Part shown: positions 54,531 to 63,905 of the stretch, one piece after another
Layout: every line of letters begins with the position of its first letter
Numbering within the stretch: position 1 is the first letter of the stretch
Translations under genes and position numbers: made by a program
From: Thermoflavimicrobium dichotomicum
GTDB lineage: Bacteria > Bacillota > Bacilli > Thermoactinomycetales > Thermoactinomycetaceae
Length of the DNA stretch: 64,000 bases
Direction of reading: 5' to 3'
NCBI RefSeq assembly: GCF_900114055.1
Contig: NZ_FORR01000006.1
Location: forward strand, 100,188-164,187
The notes under the pieces: generated by a model
The model's input: the letters and a program-made list of their open reading frames with translations, nothing else
Databases searched by the model: none
Told to the model about the DNA's origin: nothing

Positions 54531-54639
54531 GTCGACAAACCTGGTTTTCCTTTTCCAGTTGAACGACTTCTTGCTCGTTTTTAAGCAACGGGAGTGAAAC
54601 GGAAAAGGAAAACCGGTATATAAAGAATATTTTGTCAAC
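54531..54639 (+). repeat. 109-bp repeat element, copy 2
   Basis: Terminal repeats GTCGACAAA / TTTGTCAAC (one mismatch), inner arms CTGGTTTTCCTTTTCC / GGAAAAGGAAAACCGG and the same core as copy 1; equal length and orientation. It sits between two versions of one terminator hairpin. Confidence 0.85.
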
Positions 54640-54647
54640 AAGCTGTT

Positions 54648-54681
54648 AAGATCCTATCGCCTTTAACAGGATCTTCTTTTT
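54648..54681 (+). terminator. Intrinsic terminator, right copy
   Basis: AAGATCCT (54648-54655) / AGGATCTT stem, then CTTTTTG; probably the functional terminator of the dipeptidase gene. Confidence 0.7.
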
Positions 54682-54697
54682 GTTTCTGTATCTTGCA

Positions 54698-54726
54698 TAG
54701 ACAGGATGAAGCATAAATGATATACT
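54698..54726 (+). promoter_or_regulatory. Promoter of the biotin operon
   Basis: TAGACA (54698-54703), 17-bp spacer, TATACT (54721-54726), immediately ahead of the BirA-type operator. Confidence 0.7.
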
Positions 54727-54729
54727 TAC

Positions 54730-54770
54730 CTCAAATGTAAACCTTGATAAAATAATAGTTTACATTTGAG
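54730..54770. promoter_or_regulatory. BirA-type operator of the biotin operon
   Basis: Perfect 13-bp arms CTCAAATGTAAAC (54730-54742) and GTTTACATTTGAG (54758-54770) separated by 15 bp, the spacing and TGTAAAC/GTTTACA core of Gram-positive BirA operators. It overlaps the transcription start and the bioA ribosome binding site (GAGGTG). Confidence 0.85.
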
Positions 54771-54780
54771 GTGACAAATG

Positions 54781-56130
54781 ATGAATCATACATACGAACA
54801 ATTATTGGAAAAAAATAAAAAATACCTTTGGAATCCGTTTACCCAAATGAAAGAATATCTACAGGACGAACCAGTCATTATAGCCAGAGGAAAAGGCGTG
54901 AAGCTCATCGATGTAAAGGGCAACGAGTACTACGATGGAAATGCATCGGTCTGGCTCAATCCACTGGGGCATAATCGTCCAGAGTTGAATCAGGCGATTG
55001 TCGAGCAGTTGAACCAAATTGCACATTCAACGTTATTGGGCGCTGCAAATATTCCGGCCATTCTGTTGGCAGAGCGTTTGGTACAGATTACCCCTGGCCG
55101 TTTGCAGAAAGTGTTTTATTCGGACAGTGGAGCAGAGGCAGTGGAAATCGGATTGAAAATGGCCTTTCTATATTGGAAACATCGGGGACGGCCTGAGAAG
55201 CAATTGTTTCTCAGCATGAAAAATGGATATCACGGCGATACTCTGGGTGCGGTCAGTGTTGGCGGGATTGATTTGTTCCATCAAGCCTTTGATCGTTTGC
55301 TGTTTCCAACTGAAAAAGTTTCATATCCGTATCCATACCGATTTGAGGGCACAGTGGAAGAATGTGTAGAAGCCTGTTTGAGTGAGTTACAGCAAAAGCT
55401 GGAAGAAAAAGCGGATCATATCGCGGGTTTGATCGTGGAACCGATGGTGCAGGGAGCCGGCGGTATGATTATGATGCCGAGTGGATTTCTATCTGAGGTA
55501 GAAAAACTTTGCCGCCAGTATGATGTTCTGTTATTGGTGGATGAGGTAGCCACAGGCTTTGGGCGAACGGGCAAGATGTTTGCTTCTGAGCATGAGGGGA
55601 TAGAACCGGACATTATGATGGTGGGCAAAAAATTGACCGGTGGCTATTTACCTGTTGCAGCAACGTTGACATCCGATGAAATTTACGATGCGTTTTATGG
55701 AGATTTTCAGGAAGCGAAGACCTTTTATCATGGGCATTCGTATACAGGAAACCAATTGGGTTGTGCGGTGGCTTTAGCCAATCTGGATCTTTATGAAAAG
55801 GAAAATGTCATTTCTCATGTACAGGAAATGAGTAAAGTAGTTGAGCGAGCATTCAGACGATTTGATGAGTTAGCCCATGTGGGGGAAGTCAGACAGCTTG
55901 GGCTCATGATTGGGATTGAACTTGTGAAGGAGAAACAGAGCAAAGAGCCTTATCCCTGGGAAGAAGCGATGGGAGTCAAAGTCTGCCGCAAAGCACGTGA
56001 TCTGGGAATGTTAACACGGCCACTCGGAGATGTGGTTACATTCATGCCGCCACTGGTATCAACGGAAAGCGAACTGAAGGAAATGGTCGATATTTTGTAT
56101 CGGGCCATTGCGGAGGTGACGGAAGGATGA
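54781..56130 (+). CDS. bioA: Adenosylmethionine--8-amino-7-oxononanoate aminotransferase
   Basis: Makes 7,8-diaminononanoate for biotin, using S-adenosylmethionine as amino donor. Class III aminotransferase of 449 aa: [23 protein letters not shown] (family start), [62 protein letters not shown] and the PLP Lys in [17 protein letters not shown]. Two adjacent ATGs exist (54778 and 54781); the second leaves 6 nt to GAGGTGA. First gene of a five-gene operon controlled by BirA. Confidence 0.95.
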   Translation: MNHTYEQLLEKNKKYLWNPFTQMKEYLQDEPVIIARGKGVKLIDVKGNEYYDGNASVWLNPLGHNRPELNQAIVEQLNQIAHSTLLGAANIPAILLAERLVQITPGRLQKVFYSDSGAEAVEIGLKMAFLYWKHRGRPEKQLFLSMKNGYHGDTLGAVSVGGIDLFHQAFDRLLFPTEKVSYPYPYRFEGTVEECVEACLSELQQKLEEKADHIAGLIVEPMVQGAGGMIMMPSGFLSEVEKLCRQYDVLLLVDEVATGFGRTGKMFASEHEGIEPDIMMVGKKLTGGYLPVAATLTSDEIYDAFYGDFQEAKTFYHGHSYTGNQLGCAVALANLDLYEKENVISHVQEMSKVVERAFRRFDELAHVGEVRQLGLMIGIELVKEKQSKEPYPWEEAMGVKVCRKARDLGMLTRPLGDVVTFMPPLVSTESELKEMVDILYRAIAEVTEG

Positions 56131-56843
56131 GTCGAGGCAAGGGATTGTTCATTACCGCAACAGATACGGGTGTAGGGAAAACAGTGGTTACTGCCGGGCT
56201 CGCGTTGGCTTTGCAGGAAAAAGGTTATAAAGTGGCGGTCATGAAGCCTGTGCAAAGCGGGAATCTGCGGGAAGATCCAGCTGGCGATGGCATGTGTCTG
56301 AAACAATGGACCCGTTCTTCTGAGCCGATTGAGCGAATTGTTCTGTACCACTTTACGCTGCCAGTCGCTCCAGGTGTAGCCGCTGAAAAAGAGGGACAAG
56401 TCATTGAACTGGAGCAGATATTACGGTCTTACCAGGACTTGGCTGCCCAATATGATATCGTGCTGGTTGAAGGAGCCGGCGGTTTGTTGGTGCCGCTGGG
56501 AAGAAATTGGACTGTTGCCGATTTGGCCAAAGCGATGGAGCTTCCACTCTTGATTGTGGCCCGACCGAATTTGGGAACGGTGAACCATACGGCGTTAACG
56601 GCTTTATGGGCAAAGCAAAAAGGCCTTCACCCTGTGGGGGTAGTGATTAACGGATGGTCTGAGGAGCTTTTGGCAGAAGATCCAAGTGTTGCAGAGAATC
56701 CGCAATGGATGGAGCAATTGGCTGGCATTCCTGTCCTTGGAAAAATGCCATGGTTATCTGAATTGACAACAGAAACGATTCGAGAGGCCAGTCAACGATC
56801 CATCGACCTTCAGCCGCTTGTTCAGATTTGGGAGGCTATCTGA
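56127..56843 (+). CDS. bioD: Dethiobiotin synthetase
   Basis: ATP-dependent carboxylation and ring closure of diaminononanoate (238 aa). P-loop [17 protein letters not shown] (about 9-25), VMKPVQSG (about 36-43), and [24 protein letters not shown] (about 111-134) are the family motifs. ATG overlaps the bioA stop (ATGA). Confidence 0.95.
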   Translation: MSRGKGLFITATDTGVGKTVVTAGLALALQEKGYKVAVMKPVQSGNLREDPAGDGMCLKQWTRSSEPIERIVLYHFTLPVAPGVAAEKEGQVIELEQILRSYQDLAAQYDIVLVEGAGGLLVPLGRNWTVADLAKAMELPLLIVARPNLGTVNHTALTALWAKQKGLHPVGVVINGWSEELLAEDPSVAENPQWMEQLAGIPVLGKMPWLSELTTETIREASQRSIDLQPLVQIWEAI

Positions 56844-58028
56844 ATGACGAAGTATTGGAATGAGATGATTCAACATCGTTTACAGTCGTTCGCTGAGGCT
56901 GGTTTAAAACGCGAGTTGCGACCGGTCAGGCAGGTCTGCCAGCCTGTGCTGGTGTACCAGGGAAAACAGCTGTTAAACTTCTCTTCCAATAATTATCTGG
57001 GTTTGGCTGGTCATCCTGAGATCATTGCTGCTGAAAAAGAAGCGGCAGAACGGGGAGCAGGTGGAGTCGCTTCCCGACTGATTATTGGTCATGATGAAGC
57101 AATCGAAGAGCTGGAGTATGAGCTGGCCCGTTTTCAAGACAAGGAAGCTGCATTGGTGTTTGCCAATGGCTATATGGCAAACGTAGGGATTTTATCTGCT
57201 TTTCTGGGGCGGCATGATGCGGTGTTTAGTGATCGGTTGAATCATGCCAGTATAGTCGATGGGATTCGGCTAAGTGGGGCCGTTCATTACCGATATCATC
57301 ACGGGGATTTGAATCATTTGGAACTGCAGCTAAAAAAAGCAGAGCAGAAAGGGATTAAACGAAGGCTAATCGTAACAGATAGCGTTTTTAGCATGGATGG
57401 CGATGTGGCTCCCTTAAAGGAAATCATTTTTCTCAAAGAAAAATATGGTGCCGCTTTGATGATTGACGAAGCGCATGCGGGCGGTGTGTTTGGTGAAGAG
57501 GGACAAGGCATGGCACATCAGCTGGGGATACATGGGCAGGTTGATCTTCATATGGGAACGTTCAGTAAAGCGTTTGGAGTTTACGGCGCTTATATAGCTG
57601 GAAAGAAAGAATGGATTCAGTATTTGGTTCATACTTGTCGAAGCTTGATCTATACAACGGCCTTGCCTCCAACGGTTGTTGGCGGAATTCGCAAAGCACT
57701 GAAATTGGTGCAAAATGGAAACGAATTGCGCCAGATGCTCGCTGAAAAAAGCCAATATGTGCGGAGGGAGCTTCGAGAGGCCGGATTGGATATTGGTTCT
57801 TCCTCGACCCAAATCATTCCGATTGTTTTGGGAGATGAACGTACAACACTTGCTTTCAGCGAAAAGTTGTTGGCGTGTGGCATCCTGTCTGTTGCCATAC
57901 GCCCTCCAACTGTACCGAAGGGATCCGCCCGGATCCGTCTGTCCATCATGGCGAACCATGAGTGGGACGATTTACGCAAAGCTGTCCATGTTATCAAAGA
58001 GATCGCCAAAGAGTTGGAAGTGATTTGA
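56844..58028 (+). CDS. bioF: 8-amino-7-oxononanoate synthase
   Basis: PLP enzyme joining pimeloyl-ACP/CoA and alanine (394 aa). FSSNNYLGLAGHPEI, GAGGVASRLIIGHDEAIEELE, VFANGYMANVGIL, DRLNHASIVDGIRLSGA, VTDSVFSMDGDVAPL, IDEAHAGGVFGEEGQG and the PLP Lys in GTFSKAFGVYGAYIAG are all present. It starts immediately after the bioD stop. Confidence 0.96.
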   Translation: MTKYWNEMIQHRLQSFAEAGLKRELRPVRQVCQPVLVYQGKQLLNFSSNNYLGLAGHPEIIAAEKEAAERGAGGVASRLIIGHDEAIEELEYELARFQDKEAALVFANGYMANVGILSAFLGRHDAVFSDRLNHASIVDGIRLSGAVHYRYHHGDLNHLELQLKKAEQKGIKRRLIVTDSVFSMDGDVAPLKEIIFLKEKYGAALMIDEAHAGGVFGEEGQGMAHQLGIHGQVDLHMGTFSKAFGVYGAYIAGKKEWIQYLVHTCRSLIYTTALPPTVVGGIRKALKLVQNGNELRQMLAEKSQYVRRELREAGLDIGSSSTQIIPIVLGDERTTLAFSEKLLACGILSVAIRPPTVPKGSARIRLSIMANHEWDDLRKAVHVIKEIAKELEVI

Positions 58029-58029
58029 A

Positions 58030-58788
58030 ATGACCGAGTCGATTACCTTTTTGTGGTTTTCAGGATGGTCGGTCCCTGCGGCTGTGTGGCAAGAAATAAT
58101 ACAACCGTTTCCGGATTTCAGGCATGCTCTGATTGATTTCAATGATTGTCCCGATGTGGAAGCGATCCGTGAAAAAGGAAAACAGGCATGGGAGAACATC
58201 ACATCGTCTTCAGCGATCATCGTTGGTTGGTCACTCGGATCATTGGTGGCATTAGAGCTTGCTGCCATGGATCAGAAGAAAATCCAGGCGATGTTTTTGG
58301 TGGGAAGTACAGTACAATTTGTGCGATCATCCGTGTTTTCCCATGGATGTGATCCTCGCCAACTGGAATGGATGAAACGACAGTTGGTGAAAAAACCGGA
58401 GCAAGTTCTTTCGGCATTTGATGGCCAGATGTTTTCAGTCTCTGAACGGGAAGCAGGGTTTTTGGAGAATTGGTCACGATGGAGAGGAAGTGAAATTCCA
58501 GCAGTGGATGCTCTTAAAGCGGGGTTGGATTATTTAAAACAGTTTCAGATGGATCATTTGTTTCATGACATCGATGTTCCCGTGTTTTTGTTGACAGGAG
58601 CGGAAGATGATATTTGTCCGTTGAAGGGGGCCCAGGTTTTAGCCGAAAAATTGCCTCGAGCCGAGCTTACAGTTTGGGAACAGGTAGGGCATGTTCCATT
58701 TTGGACAAGACCAAGTGCGTTTACCGATTGGATAAAGGGGCGATTGGATGTCGTTACTATTAAAGAAAAAGATTGCCAAACAATTTAA
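58030..58788 (+). CDS. bioH: Alpha/beta hydrolase, pimeloyl-ACP methyl ester esterase type
   Basis: Position between bioF and bioC and an alpha/beta hydrolase fold (252 aa) point to a BioH-type esterase that frees pimeloyl-ACP from its methyl ester. Nucleophile S68 lies in GWSLG (66-70), the acid in LLTGAEDDICP and the catalytic His in GHVPFW near residue 223. LWFSGWSVPAAVWQ is the usual start of the Bacillus/related BioH group. It overlaps bioC by 41 nt. Other esterase names (BioG, BioJ) are possible; assignment rests on context. Confidence 0.8.
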   Translation: MTESITFLWFSGWSVPAAVWQEIIQPFPDFRHALIDFNDCPDVEAIREKGKQAWENITSSSAIIVGWSLGSLVALELAAMDQKKIQAMFLVGSTVQFVRSSVFSHGCDPRQLEWMKRQLVKKPEQVLSAFDGQMFSVSEREAGFLENWSRWRGSEIPAVDALKAGLDYLKQFQMDHLFHDIDVPVFLLTGAEDDICPLKGAQVLAEKLPRAELTVWEQVGHVPFWTRPSAFTDWIKGRLDVVTIKEKDCQTI

Positions 58789-59557
58789 TCAAGCTGTGGC
58801 GACATATGATCGACATGCTCTTGTCCAACGAAAGATGGCGGAGCAATTAGTCAAACTGCTTCCAAGATCGGAAGAAAAGCTGAGAATATTGGAGATTGGT
58901 TGCGGAACAGGGATTTTTACTCACTTGTTGGTTCAGGCATTTTCAAATTCAACCATTGTTGCAGTAGATATTGCTGAGGAGATGGTTAACAAAGCGCGCA
59001 GTCTGTTGAATCAGGCCAAAAATATTCAATTTGTGGTAGGAGATATTGAGGCCCTGGATTTATCAAAGTTTGCTCCATTTGATTTCATCGTTTCCAATGC
59101 TACCATCCAGTGGTTTCAAGACAAACCAAAAACCATACAAAAACTGTCCAGGGTATTATCGCCAAATGGATGGATGATCACTTCTACCTTTGGCCCGCAG
59201 ACATTTCGTGAATTGTCTGATGTGTTTCGACGTAAGGAAGAAGAACTGGGTTTTCCGTCAACCTTACATCATTTGCCGTTGTTGGCTTTGGATGACTGGA
59301 AACAGATCTGGAAACAGGCAGGGCTGGAGAATGTCGATGGCATTGAACAGTTTCATCGTTTGGAATATCCCGACTGCTATACATTTTTAAAAGCGGTGAA
59401 GGCAGTCGGAGCCAGCTATAGTGAAAACCGGCTTCGATTGAGTCAAAGCAGAAAGTTGCTTGGCCAAGTGATGAGAATGTATGATCAAATCTATCAAGTA
59501 GCCAATGGAGTATATGCGACTTATCATATCTTGTATGTGACGGGGCAGAAGGAATAG
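58748..59557 (+). CDS. bioC: Malonyl-ACP O-methyltransferase
   Basis: SAM-dependent methyltransferase that starts pimelate synthesis by masking malonyl-ACP (269 aa). KKKIAKQFNQAVATYDRHALVQRKMAEQL is the BioC-type N-terminus, ILEIGCGTGIFTHLL the SAM motif (about 45-59), VVAVDIAEEMVNKA motif II and VSNATIQWFQD follow. The start lies inside the bioH gene (41-nt overlap), indicating coupling. A 14-bp hairpin ends the operon. No bioB or bioW is in this window. Confidence 0.93.
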   Translation: MSLLLKKKIAKQFNQAVATYDRHALVQRKMAEQLVKLLPRSEEKLRILEIGCGTGIFTHLLVQAFSNSTIVAVDIAEEMVNKARSLLNQAKNIQFVVGDIEALDLSKFAPFDFIVSNATIQWFQDKPKTIQKLSRVLSPNGWMITSTFGPQTFRELSDVFRRKEEELGFPSTLHHLPLLALDDWKQIWKQAGLENVDGIEQFHRLEYPDCYTFLKAVKAVGASYSENRLRLSQSRKLLGQVMRMYDQIYQVANGVYATYHILYVTGQKE

Positions 59558-59586
59558 ATCTGTCTGATTTCAGGGTATTGAATGCT

Positions 59587-59630
59587 GGGGCTCCTTTTCC
59601 GTTTCTCAACTGGAAAAGGAGCCCCTTTGA
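59587..59630 (+). terminator. Terminator of the biotin operon
   Basis: GGGGCTCCTTTTCC (59587-59600) / GGAAAAGGAGCCCC (59612-59625), 14-bp perfect stem, 11-nt loop, then TTTGA. The arm sequence resembles the repeat families with CCTTTTCC. Confidence 0.75.
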
Positions 59631-59698
59631 TTGTCACAGGCTCTCATGTGGCTGATCAACACGATAAGAGGGATGAAAAAGGTGTTCTGTTTCCTGTA

Positions 59699-59807
59699 AA
59701 AAGCGGAGGGATGGGTTCCTGACGGAGTGACTGTGATGGTACAGAAGTCGTCACGGAGAAAGGAACCCATCCCGAAGCACGGGAGAATCGTATCCATATT
59801 TTCTGGA
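59699..59807 (+). repeat. Hairpin repeat family B, copy 2
   Basis: Same architecture as copy 1 at 27157: stem GGGATGGGTTCCT (59708-59720) / AGGAACCCATCCC (59761-59773), inner GTGAC/GTCAC hairpin identical in sequence, trailing CGTATCCATATTTTC. The stem pair T-A of copy 1 is G-C here. Confidence 0.8.
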
Positions 59808-59838
59808 TAGACTCGCCATCCTTAACAGATTGATCGGT

Positions 59839-60780
59839 TCAGTCGATCGCAGATAGCAAAGATGTATCGATTTGAACACCTGACGAGTCTGGGAGCAGGG
59901 ACATGCTTCGATAGGTAATTTCACGTTTGGCCATCACATCTGCAATAAAGGAAGAGAGTTGCTGTTTTTCCTGCTCTGTTTGATAAAAGCATAAAATGGT
60001 CGGACCTGCTCCGCTAAGAGCGACACCCAATGCGCCATGGTCTGGGGCAGCTTCAAGGATTTCGTCAAGACCTGGAACCAGTCCGGCACGATAAGGTTGG
60101 TGAATGCGATCACGCATCGCTTTTTTGAGGAGATCAAAACGCCCTTGGGCAAGGGCAGCTACGAGTAGGCTGCTTCGCCCGATATTGTAGATCACATCCG
60201 ATTTTGGATAGTTTTTGGGTAAAACCGAGCGAGCTTTTGCTGTAGCCAGCTGAAAATCTGGAATGGTGACGAGTACCTGTAATGGTGGAGCCGGCAGTCT
60301 GAGATAGGGAACGGGTTCATCTGGATGTTCGGGCATGGCCGCAACCACGATTCCGCCAAAGAGAGAAGCCCCTACATTATCTGGATGACCTTCCCAATGG
60401 GTTGCCAAGGCAAACAGTTGATCCGTGGTAAACGGTTCGCCAGCCAGCTGGTTGGCGGCAACCAATGCTCCCACGATGGCTGCTGCACTACTTCCGAGTC
60501 CCCGTGTGAGAGGGATGTCCGAGCTGACTTCAATGGTCAGTTCTGGCTGGGGTAAACCAGCCCGAGTGAAGAGATCAGCTGCCACACGATAAAGCAAGTT
60601 GCTTTTATCATGAGGAAGTCCTTGTAATTCCTGACCGGAGAGGGAAATTTGGGTAGTCTCCGCCAGCTGCATGGAAATCGTTGTGTATAGTTGAAAAGCC
60701 ATACCCATCGTATCAAATCCCGGGCCCAGGTTTGCCGTACTCGCTGGAACTTTGACTTGAACAGAAAGGGAGTGATTCAT
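59839..60780 (-). CDS. thrB: Homoserine kinase
   Basis: GHMP kinase (313 aa) phosphorylating homoserine on the way to threonine. VPASTANLGPGFDTMGMAF at the N-terminus, PLTRGLGSSAAAIVGALVAAN (ATP-binding PxxxGLGSSAA) and GVALSGAGPTILCF near the C-terminus are the three GHMP motifs. The ATG at 60780 (NHSLSVQVKV) with AGGAAG upstream is chosen; the longer frame upstream is an artefact extending into thrC. Last gene of hom-thrC-thrB, 16 nt after thrC. Confidence 0.95.
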   Translation of the reverse strand: MNHSLSVQVKVPASTANLGPGFDTMGMAFQLYTTISMQLAETTQISLSGQELQGLPHDKSNLLYRVAADLFTRAGLPQPELTIEVSSDIPLTRGLGSSAAAIVGALVAANQLAGEPFTTDQLFALATHWEGHPDNVGASLFGGIVVAAMPEHPDEPVPYLRLPAPPLQVLVTIPDFQLATAKARSVLPKNYPKSDVIYNIGRSSLLVAALAQGRFDLLKKAMRDRIHQPYRAGLVPGLDEILEAAPDHGALGVALSGAGPTILCFYQTEQEKQQLSSFIADVMAKREITYRSMSLLPDSSGVQIDTSLLSAID

Positions 60781-60796
60781 GTTGTTCACTTCCTTT

Positions 60797-61876
60797 TTAT
60801 TTTTTGATGAGGGAGAGCACAGCATCATAAGTAGCCGGGATGGTCTGGGATTCAAAGGACATTGTGTTGATGACAATATCAGGGTCTTTGAGTCCATTTC
60901 CGGTCAGAACACATACGATGGTGGTTTCGTCCTGGATCTGGTTGGCTTGACGCAGTTTGATAACCCCAGCCAGTGAGGCGGCAGATGCCGGTTCACAAAA
61001 GATTCCTTCGGACTGGGCGAGTAATTTTTGTGCAGCTAGAATTTCTTCATCCGTTACACTCTCAATGAGACCGTATGATTCCTTGATGGCATTGAGAGCT
61101 CCTTCTTTGCTGGCAGGGTTGCCAATTCGGATCGCAGTGGCTACTGTTTCAGGTTGAAGAACAGGCTCGCCATGAACCAAAGGAGCGGCTCCAGCAGCTT
61201 GGAATCCGTACATTCGTGGAAGTTGCCCGATTTTGTCTATCGCTTTGTACTCTTTGAATCCTTTCCAATAAGCAGTGATGTTTCCGGCGTTTCCCACTGG
61301 GATTGCCAAAATGTCAGGGGCTTTGCCCAAGGTATCGCAAATTTCAAACGAAGAAGTTTTTTGCCCTTCGATCCGATAAGGATTGACTGAGTTGACCAGG
61401 GTAATGGGTTCATGGGCCGTAATGTCACGGGCGATGGAGAGCGCTTGGTCAAAATTTCCGTCAATCGAAACGATTTTGGCTCCATACGCAATCGCTTGCG
61501 CCAGTTTTCCTAAGGCAATTTTTCCGCTTGGAATCAAAACGATACAATCCAACCCGGCACGTGCTGCATAAGCAGCGGCGGAAGCGGAGGTGTTTCCTGT
61601 GGAAGCACACATGATGGTGGTGTTTCCCTCTTCCACCGCTTTTGCAACGGCCATGACCATCCCTCTGTCTTTAAAGGATCCGGTTGGATTCAATCCTTCA
61701 TATTTAAAGTAAAGTTGAAGTCCAAGCTGCTTTGACAGGTTTTCTGCATAAATGAGCGGAGTGTTCCCTTCATGTAAGGTAAGTAAAGGGGTTTTATCTG
61801 TTACGGGTAAGTATTCTCGATAACGTGCGATGATTCCCATACGATCTGTTGAGCTGGTTTCTGCTAGGCGAGCCAT
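60797..61876 (-). CDS. thrC: Threonine synthase
   Basis: PLP enzyme converting O-phosphohomoserine to threonine (359 aa). [16 protein letters not shown], the PLP Lys in [16 protein letters not shown] (about residue 65), [20 protein letters not shown] and the glycine-rich [14 protein letters not shown] are typical. GAAGGAGGAG upstream supports the ATG at 61876, which overlaps the hom 3' end by 13 nt. Confidence 0.95.
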   Translation of the reverse strand: MARLAETSSTDRMGIIARYREYLPVTDKTPLLTLHEGNTPLIYAENLSKQLGLQLYFKYEGLNPTGSFKDRGMVMAVAKAVEEGNTTIMCASTGNTSASAAAYAARAGLDCIVLIPSGKIALGKLAQAIAYGAKIVSIDGNFDQALSIARDITAHEPITLVNSVNPYRIEGQKTSSFEICDTLGKAPDILAIPVGNAGNITAYWKGFKEYKAIDKIGQLPRMYGFQAAGAAPLVHGEPVLQPETVATAIRIGNPASKEGALNAIKESYGLIESVTDEEILAAQKLLAQSEGIFCEPASAASLAGVIKLRQANQIQDETTIVCVLTGNGLKDPDIVINTMSFESQTIPATYDAVLSLIKK

Positions 61877-63177
61877 TCTGCTTCTCCTCCTTCGACACGG
61901 TAACAGCTTTTGATTTCAGAGACAATGGCCATGTTTTCCATTTGACTGAGCGCTTGATTCAAGCTGCTTTTTGCTGCACGGTGTGTGATAATGATGATTT
62001 CGGCCTGTTTTTCTTTTGGATGAGGCTGTTGAACAATGGTAGCCAGTGATATGTTTTGCTCAGCCAATGCTTGCGAAATTTGCGTAAATACTCCAGGCTG
62101 ATCTGAGACAATCATCCGCAGGAAGTATTTGGCGTATTTATGATCATCCGCCTTTAACTTTTTCTCTTTATAAGAGGAAGAAATTCCTTGGCCATTCACC
62201 AACAGTTTCATGTTTTTTACAACTGTGACAAGGTCGGATACCACCGAAGTGGCTGTAGGTAGCTCGCCTGCACCTGGACCATAGAACATGGTTTCACCAA
62301 CGGCTTCTCCATGCACATAAATCGCGTTGAACACTCCATGGACTGAAGCAAGGGGATGGGATTTGTGAACCAGAGTCGGTTCGACACTTACTTCGATTCC
62401 TTTTCCGTTTTGCTCAGCAAGGCCAAGTAGCTTCATTTCATACCCGAGTTTCTTGGCATAAGCGATATCCTCTTTGGTCACCTGGCTAATCCCTTTTACT
62501 TCCACCTCATCCAACTTCATCGGAATATGGAACCCGAGTGTAGATAAAATCACCATCTTACGTGCAGCATCCAATCCTTCCACATCCGATGTCGGATCCG
62601 CCTCGGCATATCCAAGTGCCTGAGCTTCTTGCAATGCTTCCTGATAATCTGCTCCTTCCTGGCTCATTTTGCTCAAAATATAGTTGGTGGTTCCATTGAT
62701 AATTCCCATGATTTTGGTAATTCGATCGGAAGAAAAACTTTCAATCAGTGCTCTCAGGATCGGAATGCCGCCTGCCACACTGGCTTCGTAAAATACATCA
62801 CATTGTTTTTCTTTGGCTTTACTTAGAATCTCTTCTCCATGTAATGCCATTAAATCTTTATTGGCAGTAACGACATGTTTTCCCTGTTCCAGGGCAGTTA
62901 AAATGTATTCTTTGGCTGGATGAATACCACCCATCACTTCAATCACGACATCTATGTCAGGAGAATACAAAATCTCATAGGCATTCGTTGTCAGTAAATC
63001 AGAGGGTACCTGTAAACTCCGCTTTTTGTTCAGATTTTGTACCAGGATTTTTTCGACTTGGATCGATAAACCTGTCTGTTTGACCAGATCTTCCTGATGG
63101 CCCTGAATAATCCGTACAACACCTGTTCCAACCGTTCCAAAACCCATCAAGCCTACTTTTACTGTCTCATTATTCAT
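61864..63177 (-). CDS. hom: Homoserine dehydrogenase
   Basis: Reduces aspartate semialdehyde to homoserine (437 aa). NAD(P) motif [16 protein letters not shown] (about 9-24), [30 protein letters not shown] and [14 protein letters not shown] (homoserine dehydrogenase signature), plus a C-terminal ACT domain ([34 protein letters not shown], from about 350) for threonine feedback. First gene of the threonine operon on the minus strand. Confidence 0.96.
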   Translation of the reverse strand: MNNETVKVGLMGFGTVGTGVVRIIQGHQEDLVKQTGLSIQVEKILVQNLNKKRSLQVPSDLLTTNAYEILYSPDIDVVIEVMGGIHPAKEYILTALEQGKHVVTANKDLMALHGEEILSKAKEKQCDVFYEASVAGGIPILRALIESFSSDRITKIMGIINGTTNYILSKMSQEGADYQEALQEAQALGYAEADPTSDVEGLDAARKMVILSTLGFHIPMKLDEVEVKGISQVTKEDIAYAKKLGYEMKLLGLAEQNGKGIEVSVEPTLVHKSHPLASVHGVFNAIYVHGEAVGETMFYGPGAGELPTATSVVSDLVTVVKNMKLLVNGQGISSSYKEKKLKADDHKYAKYFLRMIVSDQPGVFTQISQALAEQNISLATIVQQPHPKEKQAEIIIITHRAAKSSLNQALSQMENMAIVSEIKSCYRVEGGEAEWLA

Positions 63178-63336
63178 GGATGCCTACTCCTATCACACAA
63201 ATTGTTTTTGTTGAAAATACATATGTTCATCTATAGTGGACAGTATAGCGGAAGTTTAGAAAGTTGGCAATACCCTAATTGAAAGAATTGTAGAATTCTG
63301 TTGAATAAGAAGGGAGCGGAAAAGAATGAATATTTG

Positions 63337-63345
63337 TGATATAAT
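63337..63345 (+). promoter_or_regulatory. Extended -10 promoter of the 56-aa gene
   Basis: TGATATAAT (TG-N-TATAAT) about 45 nt before the start codon; no clear -35, as is common for extended -10 promoters. Confidence 0.5.
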
Positions 63346-63389
63346 AGGCAGAACCATGTGATTTTTGATAAAAAGCGAGGGAAGTATAT

Positions 63390-63560
63390 ATGAAAAGAAA
63401 AATCCGATTTGGAATTATTCGTGCAAAAGATGATCCAGAGATGGAAGAAGTAAGCCAGGTACTTAAACAGGTTGAGGGCTTGGTCAAAAATATTGGCGAG
63501 CAAATCCAGAATGTTTTTCATACGCCCAAACAGGATGAAGAAAATCAACACAAAAAATAG
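63390..63560 (+). CDS. Small conserved-looking hypothetical protein
   Basis: 56-aa protein starting KRKIRFGIIRAKDDPEMEEVSQVL with a good GAGGGA ribosome binding site 8 nt upstream. The middle (QVLKQVEGLVKNIGEQIQNVF) is an amphipathic helix, and the tail is charged (QDEENQHKK). No family recognised. It is divergent from hom and lies upstream of the rrn operon. Confidence 0.6.
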   Translation: MKRKIRFGIIRAKDDPEMEEVSQVLKQVEGLVKNIGEQIQNVFHTPKQDEENQHKK

Positions 63561-63586
63561 TCAGATATTAAGTCCTTATTCAGCTT

Positions 63587-63695
63587 TTTGATAAAGTGCC
63601 CATTGTATGCCGGTTTACCTTTTCCATTTCACTCCCGCTCTATAAAAACAAGCAAGAAGTCGTTTAACTGGAGAAGGAAAACCGGGTTTCTCAAC
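63587..63695 (-). repeat. 109-bp repeat element, copy 3 (reverse orientation)
   Basis: Reverse complement of copies 1 and 2 with more substitutions: ends TTTGATAAA / TTTCTCAAC are degenerate, inner arms GCCGGTTTACCTTTTCC / GGAGAAGGAAAACCGG pair with mismatches, core AGCAAGAAGTCGTTTAACTGG is kept. Length is again 109 bp. Confidence 0.8.
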
Positions 63696-63773
63696 AGCCT
63701 CGTATTTAGTCCCAATTATTTTATATCGGATATCTACCTTCAACTTTGGAAAATTATTCTTTGCAAAAAGTCG

Positions 63774-63802
63774 TTGACTTATTCATTTTAGGGTGGTATT
63801 AT
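63774..63802 (+). promoter_or_regulatory. rRNA operon promoter
   Basis: TTGACT (63774-63779), 17-bp spacer, TATTAT (63797-63802), about 100 nt before the mature 16S. A boxA-like TGTTCCTTGAAAACT follows at about 63846, as in Bacillus rrn leaders. Confidence 0.75.
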
Positions 63803-63905
63803 TTCAATTGTCGCTGCGAAATGCGGTGAAATAAATAAAGGCAAGTGTTCCTTGAAAACTGAAGAGTGAAGCATGACCTCGTTGATTCGATAGAGCAATC
63901 AAACT

